Of a stretch of DNA of 64,000 nt, positions 37,657 to 44,681 are shown in pieces. The notes beneath the pieces were generated by a model. That model made no database searches and was not told where the DNA came from. It saw nothing but the letters and a program-made list of their open reading frames with translations. The DNA is taken from NCBI RefSeq assembly GCF_003363135.1, contig NZ_QRBB01000002.1, positions 186,001-250,000 on the forward strand, written 5' to 3'. Position 1 is the first letter of the stretch. Each line of letters begins with the position of its first letter. This DNA comes from Alteriqipengyuania lutimaris. GTDB taxonomy: Bacteria; Pseudomonadota; Alphaproteobacteria; Sphingomonadales; Sphingomonadaceae. The position numbers were made by a program, and so were the translations under genes.

Positions 37657-38387
37657 GCGGTTCGCACAAGGGGACCCGGCACTTCGTCTCGACCCGGATC
37701 TGGCACTGGATCAACCTGGTGGCGATCGTCTTTCTGTTCATGAGCGGCCTCAACATCTCCAACGCGCACCCCTACCTCTACTGGGGCCACTGGGGCTTCG
37801 CGCCCGAACAGGCATGGCTGGCGGTGCCGCGCTTTCCCGGCTGGATGACGATCCCCGGATTCTACAGCCTCGCCAAGGCGCGCGACTGGCATCTTCTCAT
37901 GGCCTTTCCCTTCGCCTTCGGCCTCCTTTTCATATGGGTCGCGATGCTGTGGAACGGCCATTTCCGGCGCGACCTCAAGACCGGCAGGCGCGAATGGCGC
38001 TGGCCCGCCATCAAAGCGGACATCGTCCAGCACCTGCGCTTCGATTTCAGCCACGAGGGTGCCAAGTACAATTTCCTGCAGAAGCTCGCCTACGGCGGCG
38101 TGCTTGGCGTATTGCTGCCGGGCATGATCCTGACCGGCCTCGCGATCAGTCCGGGAATGGAGCCGACCCTATGGTGGCTGGTCGATATCCTCGGCGGGCG
38201 GCAGAGTGCGCGCTCGATCCATTTTCTCTTCGCATGGGGGCTGATCGGCTTCTTCATCGTCCATGTCGCGCTGGTTCTGCTGACCGGGCCGATCGGCCAT
38301 TTGCGATCGATGACGCTGGGCGGCGATCACCAACCGACCAACCCGCCTTTCGCGAAGGACGCAGACAGGACGAGAGACGCCGCATGA
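37653..38387 (+). CDS. cytochrome b561/b6-type membrane protein
   Basis: 244 residues with four membrane helices: around LVAIVFLFMSGLNIS, LMAFPFAFGLLFIWVAMLW, LAYGGVLGVLLPGMILTGLAI and FLFAWGLIGFFIVHVALVLL. Likely haem ligands are the His in RIWHWINL, DWHLLMAF, SIHFLFAW and FIVHVAL, a layout typical of the Ni/Fe-hydrogenase-cytochrome b and formate dehydrogenase gamma group (Cytochrome_b_N / b561). It would pass electrons between quinone and the downstream periplasmic molybdopterin protein. It overlaps both neighbours by 4 bases (ATGA). Confidence 0.9.
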   Translation: MSGSHKGTRHFVSTRIWHWINLVAIVFLFMSGLNISNAHPYLYWGHWGFAPEQAWLAVPRFPGWMTIPGFYSLAKARDWHLLMAFPFAFGLLFIWVAMLWNGHFRRDLKTGRREWRWPAIKADIVQHLRFDFSHEGAKYNFLQKLAYGGVLGVLLPGMILTGLAISPGMEPTLWWLVDILGGRQSARSIHFLFAWGLIGFFIVHVALVLLTGPIGHLRSMTLGGDHQPTNPPFAKDADRTRDAA

Positions 38388-39136
38388 GCATCCTGATGAA
38401 ACGCCGCACCGTCCTGCTCGGCTCGGGCGCGCTAATGCTCGGCGCATGTTCGAAGGTGCAGCAGAGCGAAAGCGGGCGCCGAGTCTTCGAGGGCGTCGAA
38501 AACTGGCACCAGGGCCTGCAACGCGCGCTCACCGCGCGCAATGCCCTGGCCCCCGAATTCGCGCCCGAGCATATCTCGCCCTTCTTCCGCGGCAACGGCT
38601 CCACCGACCCGCAGAACGACGGCTATCCCGAACACGCCGCCAGCAATTTCGTTGACTGGCGCTTCACCGTGACCGGCCTCGTCGAACGGGAACTGTCGTT
38701 CTCGATGGACCAGATCATGCGGCTGCCCCAGCGCACGCAGATCACGCGCCATGACTGCGTGGAGGGGTGGAGCGCGATCGGCCAGTGGACGGGGCCGCAA
38801 CTTTCGACCTTCCTCGATCTGGCGCGGGTTCGCGACGGCGCGAACTACATCGTCTTTCGCTGCGCCGACGACTACACGCAGGGCCGCTATTACGAGAGCG
38901 TGGACATGATCGATGCCTTGCATCCGCAGACGATCATCGCGCACCGCCTCAACGGCCAGCCACTGCCGATCCGCAACGGTGCGCCGCTTCGCGCGCGGGT
39001 CGAACGCCAGCTGGGCTACAAGCATGCGAAATACCTCACCGGGGTAGAGGCGGTCGCCAGTCTCGACGATATCGGCCTCGGCCGGGGTGGCTACTGGGAG
39101 GACCATGGTGGCTATCAATGGTACGCTGGAATGTGA
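38384..39136 (+). CDS. molybdopterin-dependent oxidoreductase lipoprotein (MsrP/YedY-like, sulfite oxidase fold)
   Basis: 250 residues. N-terminus: KRRTVLLGSGALMLGACS, a basic-Arg segment plus lipobox with Cys22, so it may be exported by Tat or Sec and lipidated. The sulfite oxidase Mo-domain follows, with the Mo-ligating Cys at 125 in RHDCVEGWSAIGQWTG and the pterin-binding Arg/Lys in RLNGQPLPIRNGAPLR and GYKHAKYLTG. It is shorter than E. coli MsrP (about 330 residues), with no dimerisation domain. The upstream cytochrome b is the likely electron partner, standing in for MsrQ. Function by analogy: periplasmic reductase or oxidase of unknown substrate. Confidence 0.88.
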   Translation: MSILMKRRTVLLGSGALMLGACSKVQQSESGRRVFEGVENWHQGLQRALTARNALAPEFAPEHISPFFRGNGSTDPQNDGYPEHAASNFVDWRFTVTGLVERELSFSMDQIMRLPQRTQITRHDCVEGWSAIGQWTGPQLSTFLDLARVRDGANYIVFRCADDYTQGRYYESVDMIDALHPQTIIAHRLNGQPLPIRNGAPLRARVERQLGYKHAKYLTGVEAVASLDDIGLGRGGYWEDHGGYQWYAGM

Positions 39137-39233
39137 GTGCCTTGTCCGGGCTTGGCGACCGGGCATTGCGTCCGGGCATTGCCCGCGCGATAGAGCAACC
39201 GGCACGCCGGAAGGGACGATGAGAAGGTAGTCG

Positions 39234-39496
39234 ATGGCCGACAGCTGGAACGACGATCAGGTGCGGGTTCTGGTTGGGTGGAACGCACAGGACTTCGGAT
39301 CGAACATGGTCCTTCGGCTCGAAACGGTCGGCGATCTGCCGCAGAGCGACGACGACGTGCTGGTCTCGCGAATGGTCCTGAACCGGAACCAGGCGTGCAG
39401 CTGGGCAATATGCTTTGCGAGATATCGGGTGCCATGCCGCCGAAGACGGCCAGGCCCTCTCGGCTGGAACGCATGCTGACCAGAAAATCCGACTGA
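39234..39496 (+). pseudogene. small conserved hypothetical gene with a probable single-base frameshift
   Basis: It opens well (AGAAGG ribosome site; MADSWNDDQVRVLVGWNAQDFG), but after VLNRNQA (base about 39393) the frame runs into an Arg/Cys-rich nonsense tail ending at 39479. Reading one base shifted from 39394 gives VQLGNMLCEISGAMPPK and a natural basic C-terminus ending at 39496. Joined, the two halves make one coherent about 87-residue protein (a missing G in a GGCG(G)TG context). From memory, similar small sphingomonad proteins continue this way. It could be a real lesion or a sequencing error. Confidence 0.6.
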
Positions 39497-39539
39497 CCGT
39501 TGATTGAAGGCGAATACGCCGCAAACAAAGTGAGCTCCG

Positions 39540-40853
39540 ATGTCGAACAGGAACCATACCGACCTCATCGATAATGGCGGAACCCGCAGCCCGGCGAGCG
39601 TCCTGCTCAGCCGCTATCTGTCCGGCCAGATCACCTCGGGCAGTCTCGAAGTCCGGTTCGCCGACGGGACGCGCGAGCATTTCGGCCAGCGGGAGGCGGA
39701 CGGTGCGGGGATCGCGATCCGCTTTACCGACGGACGGGTGCCGCGAGAGATGCTGATAGACCCCGCGCTGGGCGCGGCCGAGGCCTTCATGGATGACCGG
39801 CTGATCATCGAACGCGGCGACATCATGCAGATGATCGCGCTTTTCGCGCGCAACGCGCCGTGGGAAGCGGGGGCCAGCTACACCCGTCCGCACGTGCTCA
39901 AGAAAATCGTCAACCGGATCGCCTTCCATGGCGAGCAGGTGAACAACGCCGTCCGGTCGCGCGCCAATGTCTCGCACCACTACGACATCGGCAACGATCT
40001 CTACCGCCTGATGCTCGATGCCGAGCACATGCAGTACAGCTGCGGCTACTGGCCCGAGGATCGCGGCGGCAAGGCCCTGAGCCTGGCGCAGGCGCAGGAG
40101 GCGAAGCTGGCGCATATCGCCGCCAAGCTCGCGCTGGAGCCCGGGCAGCGGGTGCTCGATATCGGGTGCGGCTGGGGCGGGATGGCCATGTTCCTCGCAT
40201 CGCGCGCGGACGTCCACGTCACCGGCATTACCTTGTCCGAAGAACAGGCGGCGCTGGCACGGGAACGCGTGGCCGAGGCCGGCCTTGCGGACAAGGTCAG
40301 CATCGAACTGGTCGATTACCGCGACCATGCGAATGCCGGCGCGAAGTACGACCGCATCGTCTCGGTCGGGATGTTCGAGCATGTCGGACAGGCGCAGTTC
40401 GACAGCTTCTTCCGCTGCACGGGCAAGATGCTCAAGGTCGACGGCGTGATGCTGGTCCATACGATCGGGCGCATGGGACCGCCGGGATCGACCGATGCCT
40501 TCACCCGCAAATACATCTTCCCCGGCGGATACATCCCCGCGCTGAGCGAAACCGTCGCCGCGAGCGAGAAGTGCCGCCTGATCGCCACCGATGTCGAGAC
40601 ATGGCGGCTGCACTACGCGCATACCCTGCGTGCCTGGTACGCCAATTGCGAAGCCAACCGCGATGCGATCGTGCGGATGTACGACGAACGCTTCTACCGC
40701 ATGTGGACTTTCTACCTCGCCGGGGCAGCGGCGGCATTCGAAAGCGGTGCCATGTGCAACTACCAGATCCAGTACGCGCGCCACCGCCATGCCCTGCCCT
40801 ACACGCGCGACTACATGGCGGAGGCAGAGGCGAACCTGCTGACCAGAGGCTGA
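39540..40853 (+). CDS. cfa: cyclopropane-fatty-acyl-phospholipid synthase
   Basis: 437 residues. It transfers a methylene from SAM to double bonds of membrane phospholipid acyl chains, usually in stationary phase or acid stress. Recognised by the N-terminal SCP-like region, NVSHHYDIGNDLYRLMLD, MQYSCGYW, the SAM site LDIGCGWGGMAMFLA, the VSVGMFEHVG segment and the C-terminal FYLAGAAAAFESG with YQIQYAR. All core residues are intact. The start ATG at 39540 is 43 bases past the frameshifted small gene; nothing else suggests an operon. Confidence 0.95.
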   Translation: MSNRNHTDLIDNGGTRSPASVLLSRYLSGQITSGSLEVRFADGTREHFGQREADGAGIAIRFTDGRVPREMLIDPALGAAEAFMDDRLIIERGDIMQMIALFARNAPWEAGASYTRPHVLKKIVNRIAFHGEQVNNAVRSRANVSHHYDIGNDLYRLMLDAEHMQYSCGYWPEDRGGKALSLAQAQEAKLAHIAAKLALEPGQRVLDIGCGWGGMAMFLASRADVHVTGITLSEEQAALARERVAEAGLADKVSIELVDYRDHANAGAKYDRIVSVGMFEHVGQAQFDSFFRCTGKMLKVDGVMLVHTIGRMGPPGSTDAFTRKYIFPGGYIPALSETVAASEKCRLIATDVETWRLHYAHTLRAWYANCEANRDAIVRMYDERFYRMWTFYLAGAAAAFESGAMCNYQIQYARHRHALPYTRDYMAEAEANLLTRG

Positions 40854-40934
40854 CGCGCGCGCGCGTCGCTCAAACGATTGATATTGGCCCGTTGGGACCC
40901 CAGATTGGGTGAAGGAACTCGAAGGGAAAGGCCA

Positions 40935-41198
40935 ATGGCTGGCGGATGGGCGCGCGATGGCGCGGTACAGGATCAGATCGACGACACGGTTTCGGACGCA
41001 GTGAGCGCGGCGCGATCGCGCATGCCGAGCGGCGAAAGCGAGGAATGGTGCGTCGAATGCGGCGAGGAAATCCCCGAGAAGCGGCGTGTCGCCCTGCCGG
41101 GCGTGAAGCGCTGTATGCAATGCCAGTCCGGCCGAGACGCCGCCGTTCGCAGCAGCGGGATCAACCGGCGCGGCAGCAAGGACAGCCAGCTGCGCTGA
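40935..41198 (+). CDS. DksA/TraR-family C4 zinc-finger protein
   Basis: 87 residues. The C-terminal half has the zinc finger CVECG-(17)-CMQCQ, with EEIPEKRRVALPGV between, just as in TraR and YbiI. The N-terminal part is a short helix lacking the long coiled coil of DksA, so like TraR it may work on RNA polymerase without ppGpp. ATG 40935 has GAAGGGAAAGG upstream. It lies between cfa and argG and is transcribed alone or with argG (63 bases). Confidence 0.85.
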   Translation: MAGGWARDGAVQDQIDDTVSDAVSAARSRMPSGESEEWCVECGEEIPEKRRVALPGVKRCMQCQSGRDAAVRSSGINRRGSKDSQLR

Positions 41199-41261
41199 GC
41201 CCGCCTTCTTCCTGCGGCAATCCGCGTTGCGCGGCCCGCAAACCGCTGCTAGCCGCGCGTC

Positions 41262-42500
41262 ATGAGCAGCGAACCCCATAACAACCGCGTCGTCCTCGCC
41301 TATTCGGGCGGCCTCGATACCTCCGTCATCGCCAAGTGGCTCGAAGTCGAGCGCGGGCTGGAGGTCGTCACCTTCACCGCCGATCTCGGCCAGGGTGAAG
41401 AGCTGGAACCTGCGCGCCGCAAGGCGCAGGCGATGGGCATTCCCGACAAGCACATCTTTATCGAGGATCTGCGCGAGGAGTTCGTGCGCGACTTCGTCTT
41501 CCCGATGATGCGCGCCAATGCGCGTTACGAGGGCGACTACCTGCTGGGCACGTCCATCGCGCGTCCGCTCATTTCCAAACGCCTCGTCGAGATCGCGCGC
41601 GAGACCGGTGCGGGCGCGATCGCGCACGGCGCGACCGGCAAGGGCAACGACCAGGTCCGCTTCGAACTGAGCGCCTACGCGCTCGACCCCGACGTCACCG
41701 TGATCGCCCCGTGGCGCGAATGGGACCTGACCAGCCGCACCGCGCTGATCGCGTGGGCGGAGGAGCACCAGATCGAGGTGCCCAAGGACAAGCGCGGCGA
41801 AAGCCCGTTCTCGACCGATGCGAACCTCCTCCACACCTCGTCCGAGGGCAAGGTGCTCGAAGACCCGTGGGAAGAGACGCCCGACTACGTCTACTCGCGC
41901 ACCGACCATCCAGAGGACGCGCCGGACACCCCGGAATACATCACGCTGGCGTTCGAGAAGGGCGACGGTGTCGCCCTGAATGGCGAAGCGATGAGCCCCG
42001 CCACGCTGCTCGCCGCGCTCAACGATCTGGGCCGCAAGCACGGCATCGGGCGGCTCGATCTGGTCGAGAACCGCTTTGTCGGCATGAAGTCGCGCGGCAT
42101 GTACGAGACGCCCGGTGGCGAGATCTACGCCCGCGCGCATCGCGGGATCGAGCAGATCACGCTCGATCGGGGGGCGGCGCACCTCAAGGACGAGCTGATG
42201 CCGAAGTATGCAGAGCTCATCTACAACGGCTTCTGGTTCAGCCCCGAGCGTGAGATGCTGCAGGCGGCGATCGACCACAGCCAGGAGCGTGTTTCGGGCG
42301 AGGTGCGACTCAAGCTCTACAAGGGCAATGCCTTCGTCGTCGGGCGGCGCAGCCCGCACAGCCTTTATTCGGAAGCGCACGTCACTTTCGAGGACGATGC
42401 GGGCGCATATGACCAACGCGATGCCGCCGGGTTCATTTCGCTCAACGCGTTGCGCTTGAAATTGCTCGCAAAACGCGACCAGCGCGCCTCGAAGGGCTGA
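41262..42500 (+). CDS. argG: argininosuccinate synthase
   Basis: 412 residues. Condenses citrulline and aspartate with ATP in arginine biosynthesis. Present are the PP-loop [13 protein letters not shown], the [12 protein letters not shown] citrulline/aspartate site, [15 protein letters not shown], and the C-terminal [18 protein letters not shown] segment (here [16 protein letters not shown]). Length and order match the family. The ATG at 41262 starts [17 protein letters not shown]. Confidence 0.98.
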   Translation: MSSEPHNNRVVLAYSGGLDTSVIAKWLEVERGLEVVTFTADLGQGEELEPARRKAQAMGIPDKHIFIEDLREEFVRDFVFPMMRANARYEGDYLLGTSIARPLISKRLVEIARETGAGAIAHGATGKGNDQVRFELSAYALDPDVTVIAPWREWDLTSRTALIAWAEEHQIEVPKDKRGESPFSTDANLLHTSSEGKVLEDPWEETPDYVYSRTDHPEDAPDTPEYITLAFEKGDGVALNGEAMSPATLLAALNDLGRKHGIGRLDLVENRFVGMKSRGMYETPGGEIYARAHRGIEQITLDRGAAHLKDELMPKYAELIYNGFWFSPEREMLQAAIDHSQERVSGEVRLKLYKGNAFVVGRRSPHSLYSEAHVTFEDDAGAYDQRDAAGFISLNALRLKLLAKRDQRASKG

Positions 42501-42556
42501 ATCCGCGTAATAACCGACAAGTTTGACGAAAGGTCCGAAGTAGTCGGGCCAAATGT

Positions 42557-42584
42557 GGCGGAAGCGCGGCGAGCTGCTTCCGCC
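42557..42584. repeat. 9-bp hairpin between argG and rlpA
   Basis: GGCGGAAGC (42557-42565) and GCTTCCGCC (42576-42584) form a perfect stem with a 10-base loop. No T-run follows, so it is not a standard terminator; it may protect the argG message 3' end. Confidence 0.55.
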
Positions 42585-42624
42585 GTGGTTCCTCTTCCAG
42601 CATTAGGCACTAATTTGCCTCGTC

Positions 42625-43218
42625 ATGGACGGGAACAAAAACATCCTTCGCCGCGCGGCGTTGCCGACGCTTGCACTCAGCCTCTTCGCACTGCCGCTGG
42701 CAGGCGCGGTGGCGCAGGACGCGCCGGGCCAGCAGCCGCTCGTCGCGCAGATCGCGGCCCCTTCGCATTTGGAACCGCTGACCGACGAGATCGTGCCCGT
42801 CGTATCCGAAGACGCCGCCTTCGAAAGCAGCTTCGCCCGGTTCGACATCGATCCGCCCGCACCCGATGTGAGCGGCCGCACGGTCGACCTCGAAAGCTTC
42901 GATCCCCCGGTCGAGGTCGAGCCCGAAGTCTGGCGCAGCGGCGTCGCGTCCTATTACGGCGCCAAGTTCAACGGCCGCCGCACCGCGAGTGGCGAGCGGT
43001 TCGACATGAACGCGCTGACCGCCGCGCACAAGACGCTGCCCTTCGGCACGAAGGTGCGCGTGACCAATCCGAACACGGGCAAGAGCGTGGTCGTCCGCAT
43101 CAACGACCGCGGGCCCTATGCGCATGGTCGCGAGATCGACCTGTCGCGCCGCGCCGCGACCGAACTCGGCCTGATCCAGCGCGGCCACGGCACGGTGGAG
43201 CTCGCGCTGGTCAATTAG
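42625..43218 (+). CDS. rlpA: RlpA-like septal/peptidoglycan protein (DPBB domain)
   Basis: 197 residues with an N-terminal signal peptide (LPTLALSLFALPLAGAVAQ), a proline-rich linker and a C-terminal double-psi beta-barrel. The RlpA core is visible: GVASYYGAKFNGRRTASGERFDM, LTAAHKTLPFGTKVRVTN and VRINDRGPYAHGREIDLSRRAA. RlpA proteins cleave or bind denuded glycans at the division site. There is no lipobox Cys and no SPOR domain, unlike the E. coli protein. The catalytic Asp (INDRGP) is present. Confidence 0.93.
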   Translation: MDGNKNILRRAALPTLALSLFALPLAGAVAQDAPGQQPLVAQIAAPSHLEPLTDEIVPVVSEDAAFESSFARFDIDPPAPDVSGRTVDLESFDPPVEVEPEVWRSGVASYYGAKFNGRRTASGERFDMNALTAAHKTLPFGTKVRVTNPNTGKSVVVRINDRGPYAHGREIDLSRRAATELGLIQRGHGTVELALVN

Positions 43219-43381
43219 GCGCATATCCCTCGGGCGCCGGATGGCGCGTCGCCCCCCTCACCATCCTACGGTTGCATGATCCGCAACCCCGATCGGCGCC
43301 GGGAAAACGGACCGGCGCGCATCGCCATCCTCCTGAAAACGCGGTGCATTTTCGCCGGACGCCACGGCGCGGATCGCTTTG

Positions 43382-43408
43382 CCTGACACACCTGACACAG
43401 TGTCCAGG
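43382..43408. repeat. tandem 9-bp repeat and inverted arm beside the HTH gene
   Basis: CCTGACACA occurs twice in tandem (43382-43390, 43391-43399) and is followed by GTGTCCAGG, which makes a nearly perfect inverted repeat with the second copy. It lies just beyond the stop of the terminase-small-subunit-like gene. Meaning unknown; possible binding site for that protein. Confidence 0.5.
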
Positions 43409-43421
43409 GCCAAAAAACCGC

Positions 43422-43919
43422 CTATCCGATATATTCGCACCTTAGCTCTGGCTCGTCGCGCAGTTCGTCGAGCGCGAGGTCGAACTCGGCCGCCGCATCG
43501 CCCGCACACTCATCGCGCGCCAGCCGGTCGAGCCGCCCGAGATGCGCGAGCAGCAGCCGCGCGTCGTAGCGGCGGCGCGTCGCCACCGCCTCGCCGTGGT
43601 AGAAGATCGTCTCCTCCACCCCGTTGAGCGCGCGGTCCGCCAGCACCGCCTCGACCTGCGGCCGCGCGACCACCAGCGCGGCGTCCCACAGCGCCGCGAA
43701 GCGCGCGCAGGCACGCCGCATGCGATAGGCGGTCGAGCGCGAGACGCCCGCATCCCCGCACGCCGCCCGCACATTCCCGCACCCCGCCAGCGCATCGAGG
43801 AAGTCGCACTGCTGCGCGCGGCTGAACTGCTCTGGGATCGCGGGGAGCGCCGCATCGTCCTGCGGCGCGAGCGCGAGGCGGGTTTCGGGCGTATCGGCGG
43901 TGTCGGCGAGGTTGGGCAT
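43422..43919 (-). CDS. HTH protein resembling phage terminase small subunits
   Basis: 165 residues. Central HTH: FLDALAGCGNVRAACGDAGVSRSTAYRMRR, then ARFAALWDAALVVARPQVEAVLADRALNGVEETIFYHGEAVATRRRYD and a helical tail. The wording matches small 'terminase small subunit-like' HTH proteins often found alone in sphingomonad chromosomes. Such proteins bind DNA, but no large terminase, portal or other packaging gene is present, so this is an orphan regulator or domesticated phage gene. The ATG at 43919 is preferred since upstream codons are not protein-like. The 9-bp tandem repeats lie directly downstream. Confidence 0.7.
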   Translation of the reverse strand: MPNLADTADTPETRLALAPQDDAALPAIPEQFSRAQQCDFLDALAGCGNVRAACGDAGVSRSTAYRMRRACARFAALWDAALVVARPQVEAVLADRALNGVEETIFYHGEAVATRRRYDARLLLAHLGRLDRLARDECAGDAAAEFDLALDELRDEPELRCEYIG

Positions 43920-44152
43920 GGCATAGGTCCGCAAGCTGGCGCGAGCCAGACGGCGCGCGCGGGGTTGAGACGGACCGGACCATCTATCGGCGAACCCGCG
44001 TGTAGGACAGGTTTTGTGCGGGGGTGCGGGGATCGAGCGGCAGGGCAGTCCTCCCTCGCCCCTATCCCAATCGTCGGCCCGTAACCCTATCGTCACCCCA
44101 AAGTCGTCGGCCCGGACTTGCCCCTCGACCACGCCCCACTCCCTTCTCGTCA

Positions 44153-44193
44153 CCCCGGACTTGCCTGCCCCCGCGCAGGCGGGGGATCCGGGG
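44153..44193. repeat. REP-like palindrome, degenerate copy
   Basis: Outer arms CCCCGGA/TCCGGGG (44153-44159, 44187-44193) and inner stem CCCCCGC/GCGGGGG with a GCAG loop. It shares CGGACTTGCCTGCCCCCGC with the perfect copy 100 bases on. Confidence 0.7.
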
Positions 44194-44274
44194 TCGGTGC
44201 TTCTTCTTCACGCGCCCAGCAGAACGAGCGCAGGCGCGCCGCCGAGCCGCCCGCCAAGCAAAGAAGAAAGCACT

Positions 44275-44324
44275 GGCCCGGACTTGCCTGCCCCCGCCTG
44301 CGCGGGGGCAGGCAAGTCCGGGCC
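44275..44324. repeat. perfect 23-bp palindrome (REP-like)
   Basis: The arms at 44275-44297 and 44302-44324 are exact reverse complements around a 4-base CTGC loop, giving one of the strongest hairpins possible. It lies 24 bases past the stop of the 74-residue minus-strand gene. No T-run follows. The core motif recurs in degenerate form at 44153-44193. Confidence 0.85.
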
Positions 44325-44348
44325 GACGCGGAGGGAGAGCGAAAGCCC

Positions 44349-44573
44349 CTACCGCCCCCGCAATTCCTCGCGCACATGGACTGTCACCGAGACCGCCCTA
44401 CCCAGCAGCACTTCCTCGTTGCGCATATGACGAAGCAGCAGCGCGGGGTTCGGCGCAGCGCGCGTCCCGATGCGGCCTGCATCGACATGGGCCTGCCACG
44501 CTTCGAACGCCTCGCGCTCGGTCAGCGTGGGGTTGGCCGCGAGGTCGGGGTGCTGCGGGGAGGGTTTGGACAT
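44349..44573 (-). CDS. small hypothetical protein
   Basis: 74 residues. GAGAGG lies six bases upstream of ATG 44573, giving a proper ribosome site. The protein is mainly helical and charged (LTEREAFEAWQAHVDAGRIGTRAAPN, then ALLLRHMRNEEVLLGRAV) with no membrane segment or cysteines. I do not recognise it. It lies between the palindromic repeats and the NACHT-like NTPase gene, on the same strand as both neighbours, and may belong to either unit. Its GC-rich composition is like the core genome, unlike the NTPase gene. Confidence 0.5.
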   Translation of the reverse strand: MSKPSPQHPDLAANPTLTEREAFEAWQAHVDAGRIGTRAAPNPALLLRHMRNEEVLLGRAVSVTVHVREELRGR

Positions 44574-44681
44574 GGGGTGCCTCTCGGGTTCGTCGGAGCC
44601 GGGACCGGAGAGGCTAGTGGGGGAGAGGGGTGTAGGAAAACAGCCGTCCTAACATTAGTCCCTCGCGGCAACCCTCAACCA

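Larger units (their letters stand above)
43920..44348. other. gene-free stretch carrying palindromic repeats
   Basis: I see no convincing gene here. It holds two REP-like palindromes (44153-44193 and 44275-44324) and fragments of the same motif (CCCGGACTTGCC near 44110-44122). The rest is pyrimidine-rich sequence with biased composition. It may contain the promoter of the HTH gene on the minus strand. Confidence 0.6.

Noticed and set aside
39036..42416. Minus-strand open frame of 1126 codons over cfa, the zinc-finger gene and argG
   Set aside because: A GC-rich shadow frame; the plus-strand genes have all expected motifs and the shadow has none.
44153..44324. CRISPR array
   Set aside because: Only two imperfect palindromes of unequal form, no regular spacers and no cas genes.
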